Source of the DNA: an uncultured Bacteroidales bacterium
GTDB taxonomy: Bacteria; Bacteroidota; Bacteroidia; Bacteroidales; Bacteroidaceae
DNA: 7,653 nucleotides
NCBI GenBank assembly: GCA_937896105.1
Contig: CALBKR010000234.1
Coordinates: 1-7,653, forward strand
Direction: 5' to 3'
The position numbers and the translations under genes were made by a program. Positions within the stretch are counted from its first letter, which is position 1. Each line of letters opens with the position of its first letter. The notes under the pieces were generated by a model that did no database searches, was not told the origin of the DNA, and saw only the letters and a program-made list of their open reading frames with translations. Of the stretch, positions 1 through 6,428 are shown in pieces.

Positions 1-340
1 GAGATGAACTGCGTAGTATCATAGATCCCAAGCCGGCATACACAGAGCCGCCGGGAGAATTTATGTATATTGAAATATCCTTGCCGCTATCGACAGAATC
101 GAGATAGAGCAACTGCGCCTGCAAGGTGTTGGCTGTGTAATCGTCAATCTGCGTTCCAAGGAATATAATCCTGTCCATCATCAGACGCGAAAAGACATCC
201 ATCTGAGTCACATTCAATTGTCTCTCCTCGAGGATATATGGGTTAAGATACTGCGACTGAGCCTTTATCACATCGTCGAGCACCATACTGTTCATACCAA
301 GATGCTTGGTAGCATACTTCTTGAAATCATCTCTCTCCAT
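1..340 (-). CDS. clpP: ATP-dependent Clp protease proteolytic subunit, 5' part, with an apparent one-base frameshift
   Basis: ClpP is the serine peptidase that forms a barrel of two heptamer rings and, with ClpX or another AAA+ unfoldase, degrades tagged or misfolded cytoplasmic proteins. The ATG at 340-338 opens a reading frame of 105 residues matching the N-terminal part of Bacteroides-type ClpP. Recognisable stretches are NPYILEERQ (33-41), DRIIFLGTQ (56-64), the region around LLYLDS (77-82) and INSPGGSVYAGLG (93-105). After Gly105 (codon 28-26) the frame reads SMILRSSS, but the next frame reads IYDTTQFIS, which fits the family (GLGIYDT-QFI). One base therefore appears to be missing near 25-28. 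No stop occurs before the window edge. The catalytic Ser, His and Asp lie further on, outside the window. It sits downstream of tig, the usual order, but behind a terminator-like hairpin. Identity is sure; whether the frameshift is real is not. Confidence 0.93.
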   Translation of the reverse strand, partial: MERDDFKKYATKHLGMNSMVLDDVIKAQSQYLNPYILEERQLNVTQMDVFSRLMMDRIIFLGTQIDDYTANTLQAQLLYLDSVDSGKDISIYINSPGGSVYAGLGSMILRSSS

Positions 341-363
341 ACGACTTATATTAGTAATTATCC

Positions 364-402
364 AAAAATTCCGGCCTATCGGGCAAAGCCAATAGGCCGG
401 AA
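364..402 (-). terminator. Intrinsic terminator-like hairpin after tig
   Basis: A perfect 11-base inverted repeat (369-379 against 392-402, core CCGGCCTAT/ATAGGCCGG) encloses a 12-base loop that can add three further pairs (382-384 with 388-390). On the minus strand the stem is followed directly by TTTTT (368-364). It lies 20 bases past the tig stop codon and 24 bases before the clpP start codon, so it fits termination or attenuation between the two genes. The stem is GC-rich at its base. The stem is symmetric, but the U-tract points to the minus strand. Confidence 0.8.
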
Positions 403-422
403 CAATACCCTTTATCTATATA

Positions 423-1769
423 TTAAGCGTTTTCGGACACCTTTTTGTTGAAATCCTCTACAGAAACCTTCTCCTCGTCCAAGGTCACTGCGCCCTTGAC
501 TGCCTGGATAAGCTTCACATCGACTGCGCGGTTGATGAGCGCCTCACGTGTCTTCTCCTGCTTGAGCATCTCCTTCGCATAGTTCTCGAGCAGGTCGTCG
601 GGAACGTTTGCCATACCGTACTGTGCGAACTGGTCGCGTGTAGCGCCCTTCGCAACCTCGAGAACATCGTTGTCATCGATCTTCACCTCGAACTTCTTCG
701 CGAGCTGCTCTTTAACAAGGTGCCAACGGAGCTCGGTGAGGCTCTTCTGGAATTCCTCCTCGCTGACAGCCTCGGCACCCTCAGCCTTGTTCGAATCCAT
801 AATACGACGCAGGATAGCCTCGTTGAACTCGAGCTTGCCGACTTTCTCCATAAGGTAGTCACGTACATCCATCAACAGCTTGTAATCGCTCTCAACCTCG
901 AAACGAGCCTCGAACTGCTCGGCAATCTTCGCGCGGAACTCCTCCTCGCTCTTCACTGCATCCTTGCCGAATGCAGCGTCGAACACAGCCTGGTTGATTT
1001 CGCTTGCCACGAAACGTGTAATCTCGCTCACAGTGAATGTAAACTCGCCATTGTGTGCGGCAACCTCGTTCTTCTCTACCTTAAGGAGTGAAGAAAGTTC
1101 AGCCTCGTTGCCATCGAATGCAACCGAAGGGTTGAATGTCACAACATCGTTCACCTTGACACCGGCGAAGAGAGCCTTCTGGTCATCGTTCTTCATATAC
1201 GAAGGCATCATCACAGCCTCACGTACAACGATACCGTCCTCGACAGCCTCGGCAAGAGTACCTTTGAGCATATCGCCGTTCTCATAAGACTCCACCTGCT
1301 TGTACTCGCCGCAACGCTGTGCGTAAGCATTTACCTGTCCCTGAATCATCTCCTCGGTGGGCTGTATCCTGTAGTATGCCAGTTTGTCGTTCTTGTCAAG
1401 GACTGCATCGAACTTGGGAGCGAGAGCAATCTCGAACTCGAAAGTAAAATCCTTGTCCTCGGCCATATTGATGCCGGCCTGCTGCTCCTCTATGGGCAGA
1501 GGCTCACCAAGCATATCGATTTTGTTCTCCCTGATATACTCGAATATCTTTGTCTGCAACAACTTGTTAATCTCCTCGGCCTTTACAGCTGTGCCGTACT
1601 GTTTCTTTATCAAGCCCATAGGTACCATACCCGGACGGAAACCCGGAATGTTGGCCTTCTGGCGGAAATTCTTCAACTGCTTCTCAACCAAAGCCGAATA
1701 ATCGGCCTCCTGAATGTTTACCGAAAGGATTGCACTTGTAGCATCCTGATTTTTAAGTGTAAATTCCAT
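423..1769 (-). CDS. tig: Trigger factor, ribosome-associated chaperone and peptidyl-prolyl isomerase family
   Basis: Trigger factor binds the ribosome at the exit tunnel and shields nascent cytoplasmic and exported proteins. The 448-residue length is usual for the family. Domains by position: the N-terminal ribosome-binding domain (about 1-120) carries the signature loop GFRPGMVP at 43-50; a central FKBP-like segment (about 160-250) is weakly conserved and may lack isomerase activity; an alpha-helical chaperone domain (about 255-425) is rich in Glu, Lys and Ala; the tail (431-448) is short and acidic. The E. coli signature is GFRKGKVP, so the second and third positive positions are Pro and Met here. 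From memory, this is also the form in Bacteroides. The start is the ATG at 1769-1767; no longer option is visible. It is preceded by a promoter-like box and a leader of about 85 bases, and followed by a hairpin terminator and clpP. Confidence 0.96.
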   Translation of the reverse strand: MEFTLKNQDATSAILSVNIQEADYSALVEKQLKNFRQKANIPGFRPGMVPMGLIKKQYGTAVKAEEINKLLQTKIFEYIRENKIDMLGEPLPIEEQQAGINMAEDKDFTFEFEIALAPKFDAVLDKNDKLAYYRIQPTEEMIQGQVNAYAQRCGEYKQVESYENGDMLKGTLAEAVEDGIVVREAVMMPSYMKNDDQKALFAGVKVNDVVTFNPSVAFDGNEAELSSLLKVEKNEVAAHNGEFTFTVSEITRFVASEINQAVFDAAFGKDAVKSEEEFRAKIAEQFEARFEVESDYKLLMDVRDYLMEKVGKLEFNEAILRRIMDSNKAEGAEAVSEEEFQKSLTELRWHLVKEQLAKKFEVKIDDNDVLEVAKGATRDQFAQYGMANVPDDLLENYAKEMLKQEKTREALINRAVDVKLIQAVKGAVTLDEEKVSVEDFNKKVSENA

Positions 1770-1860
1770 TATGTAAAAATTTTAATGATTTCCTATTAAA
1801 ACGGGCGTAGCAACAGCGCCGCGCCACGGAGGCACACACTATACCCCGAAATTAAGCGCA

Positions 1861-1892
1861 CAAAAATACAACAATTTGAGCACAAAATCAAG
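1861..1892 (-). promoter_or_regulatory. Bacteroidota-type promoter for tig
   Basis: On the minus strand TATTTTTG (1868-1861) matches the -7 consensus TAnnTTTG exactly. CTTG (1892-1889) stands 20 bases upstream and matches TTTG in three of four positions; a TTTTG (1887-1883) lies nearby but with shorter spacing. Transcription would start near 1855, giving a leader of about 85 bases before the tig ATG. Consensus match only; no expression data. Confidence 0.65.
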
Positions 1893-1929
1893 TAAAAAGC
1901 GATTTAGTTGACAAGCCGGAGCAAACAAC

Positions 1930-1944
1930 AGAGACAAGGTCTCT
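1930..1944 (-). terminator. Possible weak terminator at the end of the protease gene
   Basis: AGAGAC (1930-1935) and GTCTCT (1939-1944) form a perfect 6-base stem with a 3-base loop. It overlaps the protease stop codon (1945-1943). The downstream minus-strand sequence is GTTGTTTG, T-rich but not a clean U-tract. It is the only candidate stop signal between the protease and the tig promoter, and it is weak. Confidence 0.35.
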
Positions 1945-4900
1945 ATTTTACGAGTATCTTTTTGCCTTCCACAATATATATACCTTTTTGGGGTTCCTCC
2001 ACACGCCTGCCGCAGAGGTCATATACAACCCCATCCACTTTCTCACCAGCCTGCACATCATCTATACTAACTGCAGTATCCCCCCCCATCAGCGTAAAAA
2101 AACACTCCCAATTATTTTTGTCCTCGAAAACCTCAGTTATACAGGCTTTAAAATCAACTGCGTGACCATCGGGCAATGACGCATCGACAACAATGGTAAA
2201 ATACCTAGTAGCCTCGGCACCGGCCGGCAAAGCATTGACACCTACGCTCGACGGGGCTATTTCAACACCCGGCTCGCTTGCCGAAAGTGTCAAGGTGCTT
2301 CTCGATTTCTGCCCATATATGCCGTTATTCACAACCGTTATGGCAAGCTCATTCTCACCGGCTACAAGTGTACCGGGCAACACATTCTTTACCTTCACAC
2401 TGTAATCGGCTTTCATTGTAACCGCAACCACCTCTTCCGAGCGTTCGTACTCCTTGTTGTTGTAGACCGCCGCCACGCTATAGCTGTATTCGGTATCGGC
2501 AGAAAGCCCCTCATCGGTATATGAGAGTCCGGTTGTATTCGCCAAATATATTCCGTTACGATAGACATTGTAACTCTGGGCATTATTGACAGCACTCCAC
2601 GATATGGCAATGGATTGGGCATCGACTATTGTCGCTGTTACATTGGATGGAGCCGCCAAGGGATTACCTTCAATAGCCAAAGAAAAGTAGCTGTAATTGT
2701 CGTACACGAACTCGGTCGAGACATCTATTACATTATGAAACACTGCATCATCAACGTGCAAGATGTATGTACCCCAACCGCTATCCACATCTTTCCATTG
2801 CTCAGCCGTAAAGAAATGACGTATGGCTACGTATATATCCTTACCCTTGTATGAACTCAAATCAACGGTAAACTGTACCCACTCCGAGCCACATTCCTTA
2901 GTTATAGTCCACTCCTGAAGAACAGTAAAATCGGACGCCGACGAGTTGCCAGTCTCTGAAACAGCTACACAAAAATGTTCGCCATACCATATATTTGAAT
3001 GGACACGCGCCCAAAAACTGAACTTACTGTCTGCTGTTGCTCTTACCTTTGGAGAAACAAGGTAGTTATCTATGGGCATAGAGTATTCCATCATTGCCGC
3101 CTGGCAATAGGTCTCACTCATCATCTGACCTTTTCCGGAATGCGCTTCACCCACCGTTTCAACCCTGTGAATACCCGCGACAGACGAGTGCCACCAAGGA
3201 TGGCTGCGGCCATCATCGCTTGCATCGAAGGTTGTCCAGGAATCAAGACCGCTCTTCACATCGCCATTTTCATCCAGTACGGTTTCAAATTCATATACAA
3301 GATCCTCCGCTACAGCATAGTTATTTGGGACGGCATAAACATCAAAGCTTGCCGAGCTGTTATCTGGCATAGATTCATCGATATTGACAACAAATTCAGC
3401 AACCTGTTCCTCATTCACTCCCATAGGGCCAAGCAGCGCCTCGCCATCGACTATTGTAACATAGGGTGAAGCGGTTTCCAACAAGACTTTGGTTTCACCG
3501 GTTGTAGCAACTGTACCCCTGTTTATCATATTTACATTCAAGGTAACATTATTGCCAAGTTCAACAACAGCAGGAGTGCTTGAGTGATACACAATTCTTG
3601 CATTGTGACTGAACACTATCTCAATATCCTCACGCCACACATATATACCATCGGATATCGTTATATAAGCTGTGTGACCATTCGGGACACCAGTGCCTGC
3701 ACTTATTGTAAATGTCCCCTCGGCCGTCTCTCCGCTTTGAATGGAACCAAGTTCAACCGTACCGTTGACTATCGTAACATAGGTATCACTTGTTGAAAGT
3801 ACAGCTTTCACACTGTTGCCGGCACCTCCACCGGTATTTGAAACCACAAATTCAATCTCCTTATTACCCCCGGCAGACATTGATCTCGGAGTATAACTCT
3901 CGAGCACGACAAACGGACGGACAGCACCGACCTCGAGGCTATTTACGGCAGCAAGTGCATCGATGCGGCCTGAACCGGTATAGTTATTCTTTGTTTCGGA
4001 GAGTTTCTTGGCAGTCGTCTCTATTGTCTCGCAAACCTGTGCCGGGATGAGCGAGGGATTTTTCTCGAGCATAAGTGCTATTACACCCGCTACACAGGGC
4101 GTTGCCTGAGATGTTCCCGACATATATTTGTACTTGTTGTTCTCGTCGTGTTTCAACGAGTACACCAATTCGCCCGGAGCGCATATATCGGGGCGTATAA
4201 GACCTATGTGCTCTGAATCATAAGGATAATCATCAAACTCCGTACCCTGCCAGGTAGAAGGCCCACACGAAGAGCTGCTCACATAATCATCGTTGGCATT
4301 GACAGAACCTACACATATTACACTTGTCAAGCCACCGGCGTTGGTCTGCTGGTCGGGATGCAGATATGGCGGCGGACAAGCCGCCGGATAATCGACATTA
4401 TCGGGAGCACCATAGCTGTCACCGTCGTTACCGGCTGCAGCACAGACTACAACTCCTGAAGACAATACGCTCTCGAAGGTTCGCCTCAACATAACAATGT
4501 CGGCCTCACTTATCTGCGAGCTCTTGAAACCCAAAGAAATACTGAGTATGTTCGCTCCATTCTCGATTGCAAACTCAACACCCGATACCATCTGCGCCGG
4601 CGTTCCACCACCATTCCTGTTCACAACCTTAACTGTCATAAGGGTAGCGTCGGGCGCCACACCCGTTATATTTCCGATAGTTCCATCACCACAGACAATT
4701 CCGGCACAGTGTGTTCCATGGCCGAAATCATCAGTAATATTAGAGTTCTTCCCAATAAAATTCCAACCATTTATCGGGTCATCTTTCTCGCCATCACCAT
4801 CAGTATCGGCATATCCTATCCACAAGTGGTCTCTAAGGTCGTAGTGGTCGGGGTTAGTTCCAGAGTCAAGAATTGCGACTACCACATTTTTGCCGGTATA

Positions 4901-5443
4901 CCCTTGTGCCCATACATCATCGGCATTTACCTGCAAGACATGTGGTGTTGCACTATGTGAACTTGCCGCAGTTGCTGTTGCTTGGACCTCTTCGGCATCC
5001 CAACCTTCTATAATTTGAAACTCCCTGTTATGCCCGATAGCAAGCACATCGGGATGAAAAGCCAATTTTGCTATAACATCCTTGGTTGCATCACAAGTTA
5101 TAACATTAGCTATCCAATGGCAGTCAATATTTGAAACAGCACCGCGAACCTCTGCATCACGCAACAGTTCAAGCAACCCTGCCTGTTTCTTGTGGGATTG
5201 CTCCTTTAAGTTCTTTACAACAAATGCACGTTGCAAGTTCCTGTCCTTGATGACATCACCGGTCGATTTCATACGTGAAGGCTCCGGCTGAGACTTGAGT
5301 ATTATATTTATGCTTATAAGTTCCTCCTCCGTTTTTTCAATTGTCAATTGCAGCTCGTCATCAATCACATTCTCATTTTGTGCATAACTTAAACTGCATA
5401 AGGGAAAAAAAGAAACGGCAACAATGAACAAAAATTTTTTCAT
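1943..5443 (-). CDS. Secreted multidomain S8 (subtilisin-family) serine protease with adhesin-like and C-terminal sorting-like domains
   Basis: This is an exported endopeptidase, probably surface-bound or extracellular; its substrate is unknown. A type I signal peptide (1-21, cut after SYA) has no lipobox. Next comes an I9-like propeptide (about 42-145), as in bacillopeptidase F-type enzymes. The S8 domain (about 183-500) has Asp193 in ILDSG, His242 in GHGTHCAG, oxyanion Asn339 in AAAGND and Ser445 in GTSQATPC. DTDGDGEKDD (213-222) resembles the calcium loop seen before GWNF in many subtilases. Then follow two Ig-like CARDB-type repeats (about 506-612, 614-722), a cleaved-adhesin jelly roll (about 720-905), FN3 (about 929-1010), a third Ig-like repeat (about 1012-1108) and a tail ending VYDLCGRRV...GIYIVEGKKILVK. 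The tail resembles type IX sorting domains but is short. The ATG at 5443 gives a clean signal peptide. The gene lies 39 bases behind lptB. Odd points are the cysteine-rich catalytic domain and an in-frame G8 tract near the 3' end. Confidence 0.93.
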   Translation of the reverse strand: MKKFLFIVAVSFFPLCSLSYAQNENVIDDELQLTIEKTEEELISINIILKSQPEPSRMKSTGDVIKDRNLQRAFVVKNLKEQSHKKQAGLLELLRDAEVRGAVSNIDCHWIANVITCDATKDVIAKLAFHPDVLAIGHNREFQIIEGWDAEEVQATATAASSHSATPHVLQVNADDVWAQGYTGKNVVVAILDSGTNPDHYDLRDHLWIGYADTDGDGEKDDPINGWNFIGKNSNITDDFGHGTHCAGIVCGDGTIGNITGVAPDATLMTVKVVNRNGGGTPAQMVSGVEFAIENGANILSISLGFKSSQISEADIVMLRRTFESVLSSGVVVCAAAGNDGDSYGAPDNVDYPAACPPPYLHPDQQTNAGGLTSVICVGSVNANDDYVSSSSCGPSTWQGTEFDDYPYDSEHIGLIRPDICAPGELVYSLKHDENNKYKYMSGTSQATPCVAGVIALMLEKNPSLIPAQVCETIETTAKKLSETKNNYTGSGRIDALAAVNSLEVGAVRPFVVLESYTPRSMSAGGNKEIEFVVSNTGGGAGNSVKAVLSTSDTYVTIVNGTVELGSIQSGETAEGTFTISAGTGVPNGHTAYITISDGIYVWREDIEIVFSHNARIVYHSSTPAVVELGNNVTLNVNMINRGTVATTGETKVLLETASPYVTIVDGEALLGPMGVNEEQVAEFVVNIDESMPDNSSASFDVYAVPNNYAVAEDLVYEFETVLDENGDVKSGLDSWTTFDASDDGRSHPWWHSSVAGIHRVETVGEAHSGKGQMMSETYCQAAMMEYSMPIDNYLVSPKVRATADSKFSFWARVHSNIWYGEHFCVAVSETGNSSASDFTVLQEWTITKECGSEWVQFTVDLSSYKGKDIYVAIRHFFTAEQWKDVDSGWGTYILHVDDAVFHNVIDVSTEFVYDNYSYFSLAIEGNPLAAPSNVTATIVDAQSIAISWSAVNNAQSYNVYRNGIYLANTTGLSYTDEGLSADTEYSYSVAAVYNNKEYERSEEVVAVTMKADYSVKVKNVLPGTLVAGENELAITVVNNGIYGQKSRSTLTLSASEPGVEIAPSSVGVNALPAGAEATRYFTIVVDASLPDGHAVDFKACITEVFEDKNNWECFFTLMGGDTAVSIDDVQAGEKVDGVVYDLCGRRVEEPQKGIYIVEGKKILVK
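2080..2087 (-). repeat. Homopolymer G8 tract (coding strand) inside the protease gene
   Basis: Eight consecutive C on the plus strand read as G8 on the coding strand, across ATG GGG GGG GAT (residues 1119-1122). It lies about 45 codons before the stop, between the third Ig-like repeat and the sorting-type tail. A T7 run (2101-2095) stands a few bases upstream on the coding strand. It is the longest G/C run I saw in the window. Confidence 0.95.
3278..3928 (-). repeat. Two tandem Ig-like (CARDB/NEW3-type) protein repeats within the protease
   Basis: Residues about 506-612 and 614-722 share the pattern YVTIV-G--LG followed by an acidic stretch, a beta strand and a PNG or PDN turn (TYVTIVNGTVELG at 554-566; PYVTIVDGEALLG at 660-672). 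A third, more diverged copy lies at about 1012-1108 (2120-2410), after the FN3 domain. The similarity is visible in the DNA around 3440-3465 and 3762-3784, suggesting fairly recent internal duplication. Such modules usually act as spacers or binding domains. Confidence 0.7.
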
Positions 5444-5455
5444 AGCAACGAATTA

Positions 5456-5487
5456 CAAAAAGCCATTACTCATTCCTGAGTATCAAA
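5456..5487 (-). promoter_or_regulatory. Weak promoter-like pair with an internal palindrome before the protease gene
   Basis: On the minus strand TTTG (5487-5484), overlapping the lptB stop codon, lies exactly 20 bases before GCTTTTTG (5463-5456), which keeps the TTTG half of the -7 box but has GC for TA. The spacer holds a perfect 6-base inverted repeat with a 4-base loop (TACTCA 5467-5472, TGAGTA 5477-5482). It could be an operator, or with the later TTTTTG a weak terminator for lptB. Only a suggestion. Confidence 0.3.
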
Positions 5488-6259
5488 GTTGGAACTCACG
5501 TTTACGCAACACAAAATCGCGTCCCAAGTATCTCTCGCGCACAGTCGGGTTTTCGGCAAGTTCTTCGGGGGTTCCCTCAAAAAGGACACGTCCCTCAAAA
5601 AGCAGATAGGCACGGTCGGTGATGCTCAAAGTCTCCTGCACATTATGGTCGGTAATGAGAATACCGATATTCTTGTCCTTCAGTTTCCACACGATATACT
5701 GGATATCCTCGACAGCGATGGGGTCGACACCGGCAAACGGTTCATCGAGCATAATGAACTTGGGGTCGATAGCCAGACAACGCGCAATCTCCGTTCTGCG
5801 GCGCTCACCTCCGGAGAGGCGGTCACCGTAGTTCTTGCGAACCTTCTGCAGGCGGAATTCCGTGATGAGGCTCTCGAGTTTTTCCTTCTGATATTCAAGC
5901 GGCTTGCCAGTAAGCTCAAGAACCGATGCGATATTGTCTTCTACAGTCATCTTGCGGAACACACTTGCCTCCTGAGCCAGATAACCGATACCGGCACGGG
6001 CACGTTTGTAGACAGGGTATTTCGTAATCTCCTTGTCGTTAAGGAAAATACGTCCGCCATTGGGTATTACCAGACCGGTCGTCATGTAGAACGATGTCGT
6101 CTTGCCGGCTCCGTTAGGTCCCAAAAGACCAACAATCTCACCCTGCTTCACGTTGAACGACACATTGTTAACGACAGTACGCTTGCCATATTTCTTCACC
6201 AGATTCTCGGTGCGCAATACAACACTCTCCTCGTTTTTGCCAGTAATATCCATTTCCAT
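5483..6259 (-). CDS. lptB: Lipopolysaccharide export ABC transporter ATP-binding protein
   Basis: LptB is the cytoplasmic ATPase of the LptB2FG transporter, which extracts lipopolysaccharide from the inner membrane and drives it along the Lpt bridge to the cell surface. From the ATG at 6259 the protein has 258 residues, close to family length. Seen in order: Walker A GPNGAGKT (47-54), Q-loop Gln96 in YLAQEASVFRKMTVEDN, ABC signature LSGGERRR (148-155), Walker B FIMLDEP (168-174) with the D-loop FAGVDP, and H-loop His205 in LITDHNVQETL. These fit LptB rather than other ABC ATPases. The frame is open up to an ATG at 6349, but the extra 30 residues are not family-like and a promoter box sits at 6287-6318, so the internal start is preferred; an ATG at 6253 is also possible. 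AAGGAAAAG upstream may serve as ribosome binding site. It diverges from mlaE; the protease gene follows 39 bases later. Confidence 0.95.
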   Translation of the reverse strand: MEMDITGKNEESVVLRTENLVKKYGKRTVVNNVSFNVKQGEIVGLLGPNGAGKTTSFYMTTGLVIPNGGRIFLNDKEITKYPVYKRARAGIGYLAQEASVFRKMTVEDNIASVLELTGKPLEYQKEKLESLITEFRLQKVRKNYGDRLSGGERRRTEIARCLAIDPKFIMLDEPFAGVDPIAVEDIQYIVWKLKDKNIGILITDHNVQETLSITDRAYLLFEGRVLFEGTPEELAENPTVRERYLGRDFVLRKREFQL

Positions 6260-6286
6260 ATCAGGTTCCGAATCTTTTCCTTGTGG

Positions 6287-6318
6287 CGAAGATAATGCAT
6301 TTTTGCCGTATGCACAAA
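6287..6318 (-). promoter_or_regulatory. Bacteroidota-type promoter for lptB
   Basis: On the minus strand TTTG (6318-6315) is followed after exactly 20 bases by TATCTTCG (6294-6287), which matches TAnnTTTG at five of the six fixed positions. Transcription would start near 6280, about 20 bases before the ATG at 6259. This supports the internal lptB start and argues against the ATG at 6349. A less good alternative lies upstream (a TTTG near 6343 with a T-rich run near 6320). Confidence 0.5.
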
Positions 6319-6400
6319 AAAATCCCGTTTTATAAGAAGCAAAGGGCAACGATTGCGAACATTGTAATATTTATTAACACTATTAAAAGACAAAAATTAG

Positions 6401-6408
6401 TACCTTTG
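6401..6408 (+). promoter_or_regulatory. Bacteroidota-type -7 promoter element for mlaEF
   Basis: TACCTTTG matches the -7 consensus TAnnTTTG exactly and continues as TACCTTTGCA, a form common in this phylum. No TTTG is found 19-21 bases upstream; the area is AT-rich. The start of transcription would fall near 6414-6416, so the leader to the ATG at 6429 would be only about 15 bases. Confidence 0.65.
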
Positions 6409-6428
6409 CACACCAATTGAACGAAAAT

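Noticed and set aside
218..451. 77-residue plus-strand open frame over the clpP start and tig end
   Set aside because: It crosses the ends of two genes and the terminator hairpin on the opposite strand and resembles no known protein.
720..1091. 123-residue plus-strand open frame inside tig, with others at 964-1287 and 1384-1701
   Set aside because: These are antisense to trigger factor, whose codon pattern (many GAG, AAG, GCC) leaves long open frames on the other strand.
2999..3469. 156-residue plus-strand open frame opposite the protease adhesin domain
   Set aside because: Antisense shadow; the minus-strand frame has clear domain matches throughout.
1943..5443. Protease as part of a defence or toxin system
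   Set aside because: Its signal peptide, adhesin-like domains and lack of any partner gene for immunity, sensing or nucleic acid handling point to an ordinary exported protease.
5489..6295. 268-residue open frame on the plus strand opposite lptB
   Set aside because: It is the antisense shadow of a well-supported ABC ATPase gene; its product has no recognisable domain and no promoter or ribosome site.
6417..6428. TTG start for mlaE, four residues longer
   Set aside because: The ATG at 6429 is the more usual start codon, fits family length, and leaves room for a short leader after the -7 box at 6401-6408.
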